Source of the DNA: Rhodomicrobium lacus
GTDB lineage: Bacteria; Pseudomonadota; Alphaproteobacteria; Rhizobiales; Rhodomicrobiaceae
Reading direction: 5' to 3'
DNA: 64,000 nucleotides
Assembly: GCF_003992725.1 (NCBI RefSeq)
Contig: NZ_RZNF01000012.1
Coordinates: 1,302,501 to 1,366,500, forward strand
Made by a program: the position numbers and the translations under genes. Below the pieces are notes generated by a model. It had not been told where the DNA came from. It saw nothing but the letters and a program-made list of their open reading frames with translations, and made no database searches. Below are positions 8,441 to 16,873 of this stretch, one piece after another; the first letter of the stretch is position 1; every line of letters starts with the position of its first letter.

Positions 8441-9766
8441 CTACTTCGCAGCGAGCCATGCCGCAACCTTTTCGTCCAGCGCGGCGTGCAAGCCTTCGTT
8501 ATCGACCGTATCGAGCGCCGCGCCGACGAACGCCGCGATGAGGAGCGCCCGCGCCTGCGTCTCAGGGATGCCGCGCGCCTGCAGATAGAACATCAGATCC
8601 TCGTCGAGTTGGCCCGCCGTTGCGCCATGGCCGCAGACGACATCGTCGGCAAAAATCTCAAGTTCGGGCTTCGAATCGAATTCGGCGTCGTTCGAGAGGA
8701 GCAGCGCGTTCGCCATCTGCTTTCCGTCGGTCTTCTGCGCGCCGCGCTGCACGGCAACCTTGCCCTGGAAAACGGCTCTCGCGCGGTCGTCGAGCACGGC
8801 CTTGACGAGTTCGCGGCTTTCGCAATGCGGCGCTGCGTGATCGACAACGAGGGTGAAATCGACATGACTGCGACCGCGCGCCAGAATGGCAGCGTTATAG
8901 GTTGCGCGCGCATGCGGTCCGGTGAAACGGATCGTTCCCTCCGAGCGGGTCAGCGCGCCGCCGATTGCTGCGTGAGTCGGCTCGTAAACCGCGCCTTCAC
9001 CAAGCGTGACGGTGGCGGAGGACAGATGCAGCGAGGCTTCGCTCTGGGTCAGTCGGGCGTGCTTGAGTGTGGCGCCCTTGCCGATTTCGAGCGCCGTGAA
9101 AGACCATGCCTGCGAGGCGCCCGCGCCGAGATGCGTCTCGATGATCGAAGCTTCCGCGCCGTCGCCGAGCGTGATCGCATTGCGCAGCGCATAGGCATTC
9201 CCTTCGCCCGGCGCGATGACGATAAAGTGGATCGGCTTGTCGAGTTTCCGGCCAGGCGCAATGGAAATCAGCGCGCCCGAAGTCGCGAACGTCGTCGAAA
9301 GCGCGGCGACGACATCACCTTTCGGCAGGGTGAGTGCCGCAAGGGCGTCTCCGGCTTCGCTTTCCGATTTCAGTTTGCTGCAAAGCGGCTTGAAAGAGAT
9401 GCCCGGCGCGCCTTGAAGGGTCGAAAGATCGGGGCGGAATTTGCCGCCCGCGAACACGACGCGATAGGATTCGACGTTTGCAAGCGTTCGGCCGAGAGAC
9501 GCATTGACATCGACCTGCTCCGCGCCGTCGAGTCCACCGAGCGGATGCACCGTGGTCATCAGCGCGCGAAGGTCGGTGTATTTCCACGCTTCAACGCGGC
9601 GATGCGGCACGCCCAGCGCAGCGAAGGCGTCGAGCGCTTCCTCGCGCCATGCTCTGACCGCCGGAACGTCCGCACCCGGCAGCCTGCCGCTTACGCTCGC
9701 GTAGAGGTCGAGGAAGCGCTGTTCTGCCGGCGTGGCCGCGGCCGTGATTGTCTGATGAATGGTCAT
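8441..9766 (-). CDS. sufD: Fe-S cluster assembly scaffold subunit SufD
   Basis: A 441-residue SufBD-family protein. It begins with the helical N-terminal region containing HRRVEAWKYTDLR and ends with the beta-helix core and HGATAGQLDEDLMFYLQARG, the SufD form of the conserved C-terminal segment. With SufB and SufC it forms the SufBC2D scaffold where clusters are built. It sits between sufC (9 nt gap) and sufS, in the usual order. Confidence 0.95.
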   Translation of the reverse strand: MTIHQTITAAATPAEQRFLDLYASVSGRLPGADVPAVRAWREEALDAFAALGVPHRRVEAWKYTDLRALMTTVHPLGGLDGAEQVDVNASLGRTLANVESYRVVFAGGKFRPDLSTLQGAPGISFKPLCSKLKSESEAGDALAALTLPKGDVVAALSTTFATSGALISIAPGRKLDKPIHFIVIAPGEGNAYALRNAITLGDGAEASIIETHLGAGASQAWSFTALEIGKGATLKHARLTQSEASLHLSSATVTLGEGAVYEPTHAAIGGALTRSEGTIRFTGPHARATYNAAILARGRSHVDFTLVVDHAAPHCESRELVKAVLDDRARAVFQGKVAVQRGAQKTDGKQMANALLLSNDAEFDSKPELEIFADDVVCGHGATAGQLDEDLMFYLQARGIPETQARALLIAAFVGAALDTVDNEGLHAALDEKVAAWLAAK

Positions 9767-9775
9767 GGCCGCTCC

Positions 9776-10525
9776 TTAAGCCGCTTCGGCGCCGTAGGAC
9801 GCGTAGCCCGACTCTTCCAGTTCCAGCGCGAGTTCCTTGCCGCCCGAGCGCAGCACCTGACCGCGCGCCATCACGTGCACCACATCAGGCACGATGTAAT
9901 TCAGCAGGCGCTGATAGTGGGTGATGACGATCATCGCCGTATCGGGCGAGCGGAGACGGTTGACGCCCTCGGCAGCGACGCGGATCGCGTCGATGTCGAG
10001 CCCGGAATCCATTTCGTCGAGGAGGCAGAGCGTCGGCTTCAGCAGCGCCATTTGCAGCACTTCGTTACGCTTCTTCTCGCCGCCGGAAAAACCGACGTTG
10101 AGCGGACGCTTCAGCATCTCCATGGAGATCCCGAGCTTTTCCGCCTCTGTCTTCACCGCGCGCATGAAGTCCGGGATCGAGATTTCGGCTTCGCCGCGCG
10201 CCTTGCGATGCGCGTTCATCGCCGCGCGAAGGAAGGTCAGCGACGCGACGCCGGGAATTTCCATCGGGTACTGGAACGCGAGGAACACGCCCGCCTGCGC
10301 GCGCTCTTCCGGCGACATGGCGAACAGATCCTGGCCGTTCCATGTGGCCGAACCGCCCGTTACCTCGTAGCCTTCCTTGCCCGAGAGGACATAGGAAAGC
10401 GTGGATTTTCCCGAGCCGTTCGGTCCCATGATGGCGTGAACTTCGCCCTTCGGCACCGTAAGGCTGAAGCCTTTCAGGATTTCCTTGCCGTCGACTTCCG
10501 CGCGAAGGTCTTTGATTTCAAGCAT
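9776..10525 (-). CDS. sufC: Fe-S cluster assembly ATPase SufC
   Basis: A 249-residue ABC-type ATPase without membrane segments. Walker A is GPNGSGKST, the signature is FSGGEKKRNE (SufC-specific, in place of the usual LSGGQ), and Walker B is CLLDEMDSGLD. It powers conformational change in the SufBC2D scaffold. An unusual point is the interval of about 640 nt between it and sufB, filled by two small membrane protein genes. Confidence 0.96.
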   Translation of the reverse strand: MLEIKDLRAEVDGKEILKGFSLTVPKGEVHAIMGPNGSGKSTLSYVLSGKEGYEVTGGSATWNGQDLFAMSPEERAQAGVFLAFQYPMEIPGVASLTFLRAAMNAHRKARGEAEISIPDFMRAVKTEAEKLGISMEMLKRPLNVGFSGGEKKRNEVLQMALLKPTLCLLDEMDSGLDIDAIRVAAEGVNRLRSPDTAMIVITHYQRLLNYIVPDVVHVMARGQVLRSGGKELALELEESGYASYGAEAA

Positions 10526-10533
10526 TTGTTTTC

Positions 10534-10761
10534 CTAACTCCGAGTTCCGTCCGCGCCACCCGAACGCAAGCGTTGTTCATCCCGCTTTGTCTTCCGCCAG
10601 TCGAACCAGAAAGCGCCGATCCCAAGCGCAATGAAGAAAATGTAGAGCACGAGCTGAGCAGACTCCGTCAGAGCGTAAATGACGGCCAGTGCCACGATCA
10701 CCAGAACGGCAAACGCAATCGGCAAGCCGTAACCGCCGCGTGTTTTCACAGAATCATTCAT
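10534..10761 (-). CDS. Small two-helix membrane protein inside the suf operon
   Basis: A 75-residue protein, not recognised. Two hydrophobic segments (about 12-30 and 36-53) are separated by a short ALTESAQ loop; a basic C-terminus (DWRKTKRDEQRLRSG) suggests that both ends are cytoplasmic. The ATG at 10761 is shared with the stop of the upstream gene (ATGA overlap), and the stop lies 8 nt before sufC, so it is co-translated within the suf operon. A longer frame reaching 11157 is a shadow of the neighbouring gene. Confidence 0.75.
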   Translation of the reverse strand: MNDSVKTRGGYGLPIAFAVLVIVALAVIYALTESAQLVLYIFFIALGIGAFWFDWRKTKRDEQRLRSGGADGTRS

Positions 10762-11120
10762 GTTGGCCTCCGTGCCAAAATCAAACCGAGGATAAGCGTC
10801 ACCGGAAAACCTATCAGATGACGCGCCGCCGCTGTCCAGCCGAGCGACTTCGCCGCGATCACATAATCCGCGAGCGGCACGAGCGAAAGCGCGAGAAGCG
10901 CGAAACCCGCCGCCCGAGCCTGCCTCCCCACCGCGAGCGAAAGCACGATCAGCCCGAGAGAGATATCGCGCGCGCCGAGCGCTGGCATCAGGTCCGTGTT
11001 CGCTGCCAGGTGCGACGGATCGATGCCGAACGCCTGCACGGCGTTGCCCGGCGCCCAGATCATCGCGGTGCCGATGAGGCACAGAAACGCGCCGAGCAAT
11101 GCGGCCAGTATCAGCGCCAT
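10758..11120 (-). CDS. DUF4267-like small integral membrane protein inside the suf operon
   Basis: A 120-residue protein with four predicted membrane helices (about 2-22, 53-65, 69-88 and 98-116). The segment DLMPALGARDISLGL and the overall layout resemble DUF4267 proteins, whose function is unknown. It lies between sufB (41 nt away) and the 75-residue membrane protein, with which it overlaps by 4 nt. The operon position suggests co-expression with Fe-S assembly; a direct role is not shown by the sequence. Confidence 0.75.
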   Translation of the reverse strand: MALILAALLGAFLCLIGTAMIWAPGNAVQAFGIDPSHLAANTDLMPALGARDISLGLIVLSLAVGRQARAAGFALLALSLVPLADYVIAAKSLGWTAAARHLIGFPVTLILGLILARRPT

Positions 11121-11161
11121 TCGTCTCCCCCTCCGCCGTGGCTCGCGCCGTGTTCAATCCG

Positions 11162-12643
11162 TTAACCCACGCTGCCTTCGAGGCTGATCGAGATGAGCTT
11201 TTGCGTTTCGGCCAGAAACTCCATCGGAAGCTGCTGAAGCACGTCGCGCACGAAGCCGTTCACGATCAGCGCCACGGCTTCTTCCTCCGAAAGCCCGCGC
11301 TGGAGGCAGTAGAACAGCTGGTCGTCCGAGATCTTCGACGTCGTCGCTTCGTGCTCGAACTGCGCCGTTGCGTTTTTCGCCTCGATGTATGGCACCGTAT
11401 GCGCGCCGCACTGGTCGCCGATGAGCAGGCTGTCGCACTGCGTGAAATTACGTGCGTTCGTGGCGCGGCGGTGCGCCGAGACAAGCCCGCGATAGGTGTT
11501 GTCCGACCGGCCCGCCGAGATGCCCTTCGAGATGATGCGGCTCGACGTGTTCTTGCCGAGATGGATCATTTTCGTACCCGAGTCGACCTGCTGGCGGCCG
11601 TTCGAGATGGCAATGGAGTAGAACTCGCCGCGGCTGCCGTCGCCGCGAAGGATGCAGGACGGATATTTCCACGTGATCGCCGAGCCGGTTTCGACCTGTG
11701 TCCACGAGATCTTCGAGTTCCGGCCACGGCAATCGCCGCGCTTCGTCACGAAATTATAGACGCCGCCTTTGCCGTCCTTGTCGCCCGGATACCAGTTCTG
11801 AACGGTGGAATATTTGATTTCCGCATCGTCGAGCGCGATCAGCTCGACCACGGCGGCGTGAAGCTGGTTCTCGTCGCGCATCGGCGCGGTGCAGCCTTCG
11901 AGGTAGCTCACATAGGAGCCCTTGTCCGCGATGATGAGCGTGCGCTCGAACTGTCCGGTGTTCTTCTCGTTGATGCGGAAGTAGGTGGAAAGCTCCATCG
12001 GGCAGCGGACACCCTCGGGCACGTAGACGAACGAGCCGTCGGAGTAGACCGCCGAGTTCAGCGTCGCGAAATAATTGTCCGAGGTGGGCACGACGCTGCC
12101 GAGATATTTGCGAACGAGTTCGGGATGGTCGCGCACGGCCTCCGAGATCGGGCAGAAGATCACGCCCGCCTTCGCAAGTTCATCCTTGAAGGTCGTCACA
12201 ACGGAGACGCTGTCGAACACCGCATCCACGGCCACGCGCGGCGCTGTAACCTCCGCGCCTTCCACGCCCGCAAGCACGGCCTGTTCGCGCAGCGGAATGC
12301 CGAGCTTCTCGTAGGTGCGAAGCAGTTCCGGGTCCACCTCGTCGAGGCTCTTCGGCTTTTCGGCCGACTTCGGCGCGGAATAATAATACAAATCGTCGTA
12401 GTCTATCTTCTGATAGTGCACGCGCGCCCAGGTGGGCTCCTCCATCGTGCGCCAGCGGCGATAGGCTTCGAGCCGCCATTCGAGCAGCCATTCCGGCTCG
12501 TCCTTCTTCGCCGAGATAAAGCGAACGACCTCCTCGCTCAGACCTTTCGGCGCGCGGACGGTCTCGATGTCGGTCGTGAAACCGTATTTGTACTTGTCGA
12601 CATCGATTTCGCTGACGCGTTCGATCGTGTCCTGTTCGGCCAT
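11162..12643 (-). CDS. sufB: Fe-S cluster assembly scaffold subunit SufB
   Basis: A 493-residue SufB with the usual marks: [16 protein letters not shown], the segment [19 protein letters not shown] and the C-terminal [18 protein letters not shown] with cysteines expected to accept sulfur or hold the nascent cluster. It is the core scaffold subunit of SufBC2D in the cytoplasm. The ATG at 12643 is 44 nt after the preceding cysteine desulfurase gene. Confidence 0.97.
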   Translation of the reverse strand: MAEQDTIERVSEIDVDKYKYGFTTDIETVRAPKGLSEEVVRFISAKKDEPEWLLEWRLEAYRRWRTMEEPTWARVHYQKIDYDDLYYYSAPKSAEKPKSLDEVDPELLRTYEKLGIPLREQAVLAGVEGAEVTAPRVAVDAVFDSVSVVTTFKDELAKAGVIFCPISEAVRDHPELVRKYLGSVVPTSDNYFATLNSAVYSDGSFVYVPEGVRCPMELSTYFRINEKNTGQFERTLIIADKGSYVSYLEGCTAPMRDENQLHAAVVELIALDDAEIKYSTVQNWYPGDKDGKGGVYNFVTKRGDCRGRNSKISWTQVETGSAITWKYPSCILRGDGSRGEFYSIAISNGRQQVDSGTKMIHLGKNTSSRIISKGISAGRSDNTYRGLVSAHRRATNARNFTQCDSLLIGDQCGAHTVPYIEAKNATAQFEHEATTSKISDDQLFYCLQRGLSEEEAVALIVNGFVRDVLQQLPMEFLAETQKLISISLEGSVG

Positions 12644-12686
12644 GTCTCACTCCTTCGAGGCGGCCCGCCGAAACGGACCTTTCATT

Positions 12687-13805
12687 TCAGGCGGCGGAGC
12701 GCGTTTCGCGCCTGCCGCAAATCTTCTCCAGAGCGGCAAGAAACCGCTCGATGTCTTCATCGCGCGTCGCCCAACCGGTCGAAACCCGGATCGCGCCCGC
12801 CGCGAGATTTTCGCCCGCACCCATCGCCGTGAGCACATGCGATCGCTCCACCTTGCCCGACGAGCATGCGGAACCGGAACTCACCGCCACGCCTTCGAGA
12901 TCGAGCGCCATCAGCATCACGTCGGCGCGCCTTCCGGGAACGGCGAAGCATGTCGTGTTCGCCAGCCGGCCCGCGCCTTCGCCGAAAATGACGGCGTCCG
13001 GAGCGATAGCTTGCAAGCGTTGTTCCAGCTTCGAACGAAATGCCGCACACTTGGCAATCAACATCTCTTGATCGCGCAGAGCCGCCTCAAGCGCGGCGGC
13101 CAATCCGGCGATAGCAGCAACGTTTTCAGTGCCGGAACGCAAACGGCGCTCCTGGCCGCCGCCTTTCACAAAAGCGGGAGGCGGCTCCCCACAGCCCCGC
13201 AAGATCGCCGCGCCAACGCCTTTCGGTCCGCCAAATTTGTGCGCGGAGAAAAAAACAGCGTCGGATTGTTCTAATTCCGACAAATGCATCCGGCCGACAG
13301 CTTGCACCGCATCGCAAACAAGCGTTCCCCCCTTCTCGCGAACGAGCTGCGCGATCTCGCGCAGCGGCTGGAGAACGCCCGTCTCGTTGTTCGCGGCCTG
13401 CACCGCCACGACCACGCCGGGTGCCACGGCTTCTTCGAGCGCGCCAAGATCCAAGCGACCTTCCGCCGTTACCGGCAAACCCCGCACACTCTCCGCCGCG
13501 AAACGATGCCCTTTCAGCACGCAGGGATGCTCGACCGCCGAAACGGCAAGCGCCGCGTCGCCACGCGGATGAAGCAGCCAGTTCGCCGCCTCCGTCCCAC
13601 CAGAGGTGAACGTCACAGCCGAAGCCTTCACGCCAAAAGCCCTTGCCACCGTCTCGCGCGCTCGCTCCACGGCCGCGCGAGACGCGCGACCTTCGCCATG
13701 GATCGACGAGGGGTTCCCGACAAAATCCAGTGCATCGATCATCGCCGCGCGCGCCTCCGGTCGAAGCGGAGCCGTCGCGTTATAGTCGAGATACACGCGC
13801 TCCAC
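12687..13805 (-). CDS. Cysteine desulfurase, NifS/IscS family (class I)
   Basis: A 372-residue PLP enzyme. It begins VYLDYNATAPL, carries the PLP lysine in SAHKFGGPKG and the mobile-loop cysteine in SSGSACSSGK, the class I pattern. The GTG at 13805 is taken as start because GGAGG lies 7 nt upstream; the longer frame runs into iscR. It starts just downstream of the iscR stop, so the two are coupled. Together with SufS this operon holds two desulfurases, a layout common in alphaproteobacteria. Confidence 0.94.
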   Translation of the reverse strand: MERVYLDYNATAPLRPEARAAMIDALDFVGNPSSIHGEGRASRAAVERARETVARAFGVKASAVTFTSGGTEAANWLLHPRGDAALAVSAVEHPCVLKGHRFAAESVRGLPVTAEGRLDLGALEEAVAPGVVVAVQAANNETGVLQPLREIAQLVREKGGTLVCDAVQAVGRMHLSELEQSDAVFFSAHKFGGPKGVGAAILRGCGEPPPAFVKGGGQERRLRSGTENVAAIAGLAAALEAALRDQEMLIAKCAAFRSKLEQRLQAIAPDAVIFGEGAGRLANTTCFAVPGRRADVMLMALDLEGVAVSSGSACSSGKVERSHVLTAMGAGENLAAGAIRVSTGWATRDEDIERFLAALEKICGRRETRSAA

Positions 13806-13807
13806 GT

Positions 13808-14287
13808 TCAAACCTCCGCTTTCGACACGATGCGAAGAGCCTCCTCGTCGGCCGGAAACGGCACCACCTGCGCGCCGGAAAAGCGACCGTTGAGCACGTC
13901 CGCTACGGTTGCGTCGGCCAGAAATCGTTCGATATGCGTGCCGAGCGCGAGCCACAGATGGTGAGTGGAGCACCGCTTTGAGGCGACGCACCCGGATTTA
14001 GTCTCGGTTTCGCAACGCGTCATGCGGACCGGCTCATCCACCGCAGCCATCACGTCGCCAATCGAAATTGCCTCCGCGCTACGTTCGAGGACATAGCCGC
14101 CGCCCGGTCCACGTACCGACCGGACAATTCCCTTTCGCCGCAGCTTCATGAAAAGCTGCTCAAGATAGGCGAGCGACAGATCGAGACGCAGCGAAATATC
14201 GCTCAGGGCAAGAGGTCGGCCATCGCTCTGTCGGGCAACTTCGACGATGGCCATCACGGCGTAGCGACCTTTGGTGCTGAGCAGCAT
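13808..14287 (-). CDS. iscR: Rrf2 family Fe-S-sensing regulator, IscR-like
   Basis: A 159-residue Rrf2 regulator. The winged helix occupies the first 65 residues (STKGRYAVMAI, YLEQLFMKLRRKGIV, GPGGGY); the cluster-binding part has Cys92, Cys100 and Cys106 followed by His109, matching the three-cysteine plus histidine ligand set of IscR. It likely binds a [2Fe-2S] cluster and represses this operon when clusters are plentiful. It is the first gene of the suf operon, with about 115 nt of leader from the predicted promoter. Confidence 0.93.
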   Translation of the reverse strand: MLLSTKGRYAVMAIVEVARQSDGRPLALSDISLRLDLSLAYLEQLFMKLRRKGIVRSVRGPGGGYVLERSAEAISIGDVMAAVDEPVRMTRCETETKSGCVASKRCSTHHLWLALGTHIERFLADATVADVLNGRFSGAQVVPFPADEEALRIVSKAEV

Positions 14288-14410
14288 ATTTATGCTTTCT
14301 TTACGCCCCGTTAGTGAGAAAGGGCGTGGAAATTCACGCCTCTTTTGTGATACGACACCGAAAACCTCGCGGCGGCGAGATCACAACGGGTCAAAATTCC
14401 CTTGCTACTC

Positions 14411-14439
14411 TGTATAGGATTTCCGACCGTCAGAGTCAA
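14411..14439 (-). promoter_or_regulatory. Predicted sigma-70 promoter of the iscR-suf operon
   Basis: On the minus strand a -35 hexamer TTGACT (14434-14439) is followed after exactly 17 nt by a -10 hexamer TATACA (14411-14416). It is the only near-consensus promoter seen in the iscR upstream region. The spacer and flank (TGACGGTCGG) are the likely place for IscR or an iron regulator to bind, but no clear consensus operator was identified. Confidence 0.7.
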
Positions 14440-14577
14440 CTATTGGGGCGGTTCGCTCGCGGCTCGCAAGCGCGCGCCTGAGCGCGAGAGGCGCCGCGAT
14501 CAGGCGCCGCGCTGAGATAAGGCCAGCAAAAAAACATCAGCCAGCGCAGAGTTTCGCGATAACGAGGTCTAAGAAGA

Positions 14578-15270
14578 ATGCCCGAAGTAATCATCAATGG
14601 CCCGGCGGGCCGGATAGAAGGACGCTATCATCACGAGTCGGCGTCCGGCGCTCCGATTGCGATCATCCTTCATCCGCACCCGCAATTCGGCGGGACCATG
14701 AACAACCAGATCGTTTATAGCCTTTATTACACCTTCGTGCAGCGCGGATTCTCCGTGCTCCGTTTCAACTTTCGCGGCGTGGGACGCAGCCAGGGGCTTT
14801 TCGATCAGGGACCAGGCGAACTCTCGGATGCCGCGACGGCGCTCGACTGGCTCCAGCTCGCAAACCCGGATGCGAAATCCTGCTGGATTGCGGGCGTTTC
14901 CTTCGGGGCGTGGATCGCGATGCAGCTTCTGATGCGGCGCCCGGAAATCGACGGCTTCATCTCGGTCGCCCCGCCCGCCAATCTCTACGATTTCAGCTTT
15001 CTCGCGCCGTGCCCCTCATCGGGGCTGATGATCAACGGAGACCGCGACCGCGTGGTGCCGCCCTCAGCAGTAAAGACGCTGGTGGACAAGCTCAAGACGC
15101 AAAAAGGCATCGTCGTCAGTCACGAAGTCATTCCTGGCGCAAACCACTTTTTCGAAGACAAGATCGAAGATCTCGTCACTGCCATGGAGAAATACCTCGA
15201 CAGGCGCACCCTTGCCGTGCCGAAATCATCCCGCAAGGAAAAACCGGAGCAGGACAGCGATACGAAATAA
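14578..15270 (+). CDS. Alpha/beta hydrolase (COG2945-type)
   Basis: A 230-residue alpha/beta hydrolase. HPHPQFGGTMNN forms the oxyanion region, FNFRGVGRSQG follows, the nucleophile elbow is AGVSFGAW with serine, and GANHFF near the C-terminus holds the catalytic histidine, with the acid in NGDRDRVVP. Substrate unknown. It ends in a short charged tail (SSRKEKPEQDSDTK). It is transcribed away from the suf operon and is probably monocistronic. Confidence 0.85.
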   Translation: MPEVIINGPAGRIEGRYHHESASGAPIAIILHPHPQFGGTMNNQIVYSLYYTFVQRGFSVLRFNFRGVGRSQGLFDQGPGELSDAATALDWLQLANPDAKSCWIAGVSFGAWIAMQLLMRRPEIDGFISVAPPANLYDFSFLAPCPSSGLMINGDRDRVVPPSAVKTLVDKLKTQKGIVVSHEVIPGANHFFEDKIEDLVTAMEKYLDRRTLAVPKSSRKEKPEQDSDTK

Positions 15271-15528
15271 CTCGCGCTGTGGTTCAGCCGTTCGCGAAAC
15301 TGGAGGAGTCGGCGCTTTCGTCGGCTCCACTCAAGCCACGCACTTTATTCTACTCGTCGGAAAGGCGATCAAACTTTATTAACTCTTTCGCGCGAATATG
15401 CCCGGGCTGATGGTATTTACAAAAAAAAGCCCATGCGCCCAAACTCATATCTGAAACGACAGAGACCGCTAAGGCAACCGGCGCCAGCATTGCCGCAAAG
15501 CCTTCGGCCCAAATCGAGCAAGGGCGCC

Positions 15529-15906
15529 ATGGGAAAGACAATCCTGATCGTCGAAGATAATGAGCTTAACATGAAGCTCTTTCACGATCTTCTGGAGGCT
15601 CACGGCTATACCACCCTGCAAACGAGAAACGGGATCGACGCAATTGCGCTCGCGCGCAAGCATCGGCCGGACCTCATTGTCATGGATATTCAGCTTCCGG
15701 AAGTCTCCGGCCTCGATGTCACAAAATGGCTAAAGGAAGACGATAGCCTGCGACATATTCCGATCGTCGCTGTCACCGCGTTCGCGATGAAGGGCGACGA
15801 GGAACGCATCCGCGAGGGCGGTTGCGAAGCCTATGTGTCAAAACCGATTTCCGTTTCACGCTTCCTCGAAACAATCCGTCAATTCATTCCGGCGAATCTG
15901 GCGTAG
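15529..15906 (+). CDS. divK: Single-domain response regulator DivK
   Basis: A 125-residue CheY-like receiver with no output domain. The acidic pocket is in [10 protein letters not shown], the phosphoacceptor is Asp53 in [10 protein letters not shown], with conserved threonine in AVTAFAMKG and lysine in YVSKPI. The [17 protein letters not shown] helix and length are typical of DivK, which controls cell polarity and CtrA activity. Start at 15529 is set by the receiver domain. Unlike in Caulobacter, pleD does not follow; a CtrA-type box lies 120 nt downstream. Confidence 0.92.
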   Translation: MGKTILIVEDNELNMKLFHDLLEAHGYTTLQTRNGIDAIALARKHRPDLIVMDIQLPEVSGLDVTKWLKEDDSLRHIPIVAVTAFAMKGDEERIREGGCEAYVSKPISVSRFLETIRQFIPANLA

Positions 15907-16028
15907 AAGGCTGGGGATAACGGGGAAAACTCGTGACGCGAGACGTTGCGCGGAAAAATGCAGTGCTTTTCGAGGATTATTTCCTATAGAACGGAAATGT
16001 GTTGTTTAACAAGCGCTTGCTGACAAGC

Positions 16029-16043
16029 TTAAGTTGTCGTTAA
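16029..16043. promoter_or_regulatory. CtrA-type binding box (TTAA-N7-TTAA)
   Basis: A perfect full CtrA consensus, TTAA (16029-16032), seven bases, TTAA (16040-16043), sits between divK and rpmG. A third TTAA lies at 16069-16072. CtrA is the cell-cycle regulator of alphaproteobacteria. The motif is short and could occur by chance, but its place next to divK and ahead of a hairpin-rich non-coding stretch gives it weight. Confidence 0.5.
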
Positions 16044-16164
16044 AAAAGCGGGCAATGTTCACGAAGTGTTAAGGAGAGGGAGCGCAAAATCCGACGAGTG
16101 AGGCAGAACGATGTCATTCTTGCCTTGCCAAAATCGGTTGTTTCCTCATACTTATAAGCAGTTA

Positions 16165-16353
16165 CCCTGCGGAGTGCTCGGGTCCGCCGCATCTCCTGGG
16201 TCCGTAGGGCATACGACCGAAGCCTCTTGTCGTCGCAAACATGACGGTTTCGGCAAAAGCACGTTGGATCACGCCCTCTTGATCCGATGGCGCTCAGATC
16301 AGCTCCGCATCATAATCGGACTTACCCCGCTGCCGATGGTTGCGGAGCTGATC
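16165..16353 (+). ncRNA. Candidate structured non-coding RNA (unassigned)
   Basis: The 511-nt gap between divK and rpmG holds a run of hairpins. Stem 1: CCCTGCGGA (16165-16173) with TCCGTAGGG (16201-16209), one G-U pair. Stem 2: CCGAA (16217-16221) with TTCGG (16248-16252) enclosing CGTC/GACG. Stem 3: GGATC/GATCC around 16266-16285. Stem 4: a perfect 13-bp stem GATCAGCTCCGCA (16297-16309) with its complement (16341-16353) enclosing ATCGG/CCGAT. No known RNA family was recognised with confidence; the first stem recalls the 5' part of alphaproteobacterial 6S RNA. Strand is assumed from the CtrA box upstream. A 104-codon ORF over the same stretch (16111-16425) does not look protein-like. Confidence 0.4.
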
Positions 16354-16395
16354 ATCTCTTCATTTCTGATGAAAAATCGACAAGGAGAACGCGAA

Positions 16396-16412
16396 GCCGC
16401 GGCTAGCGCGGC
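16396..16412 (-). terminator. Possible rpmG terminator hairpin
   Basis: GCCGCG (16396-16401) pairs with CGCGGC (16407-16412) over a 5-nt loop, directly after the rpmG stop. On the minus strand it is followed by a mixed T-rich stretch rather than a clean T run, so its strength is uncertain. Confidence 0.35.
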
Positions 16413-16417
16413 CGTCG

Positions 16418-16585
16418 CTACTTGATCTTCGCTTCCTTGAATTCCACGTGATGCTTGACCACGGGATCATACTTCTTGAGCGCAAGCTTCTCGGTCAAAT
16501 TGCGCGGGTTCTTCTTGGTTACATAATAGTAGCCGGTACCCGCCGTGCTCACCAATTTGATTTTCTGAGTTACTGGTTTTGCCAT
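16418..16585 (-). CDS. rpmG: 50S ribosomal protein L33
   Basis: A 55-residue protein that matches the family in length and sequence: [18 protein letters not shown], then [10 protein letters not shown] and the C-terminal [15 protein letters not shown]. It lacks the zinc-ribbon cysteines, so it is the C-minus form, as is usual in alphaproteobacteria. The ATG at 16585 starts the conserved sequence; the longer frame to 16648 has no support. The 288 nt between it and rnr hold nothing recognised. Confidence 0.95.
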   Translation of the reverse strand: MAKPVTQKIKLVSTAGTGYYYVTKKNPRNLTEKLALKKYDPVVKHHVEFKEAKIK

Positions 16586-16873
16586 GATACGTCCGAAACT
16601 TCTCCCCAATCGAGCGCAGAAAGTGCCCGCCTTGAGTCCCGCTGTCAACCCCGGCGGCGATTTTAAATCATTTCAGTTGAAAACCACGAACTTTCAGCAA
16701 CTTTTTTCTATTCCCGGTTGAAAGGCTATTTCCAAAAAGAGCAAGATCGGCGAATGCGCGCTCTGGTTGTGCTTTCGGTCGTTTCCCCGTATCGAGGGCA
16801 CAGTGCCGTATTTTCAAGGTGGCGACCGGGTTATCCGCCCCGGATCGGACCCGGTTGCCCCAGAAAGCCTGAT

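Noticed and set aside
8396-10537. Plus-strand ORF of 713 codons
   Set aside because: Antisense to sufD and sufC, Arg-rich, no motif.
16111-16425. Plus-strand ORF of 104 codons with a possible ribosome site
   Set aside because: Unusual composition, no domain and complete overlap with strong RNA stems; kept as an alternative only in the RNA finding.
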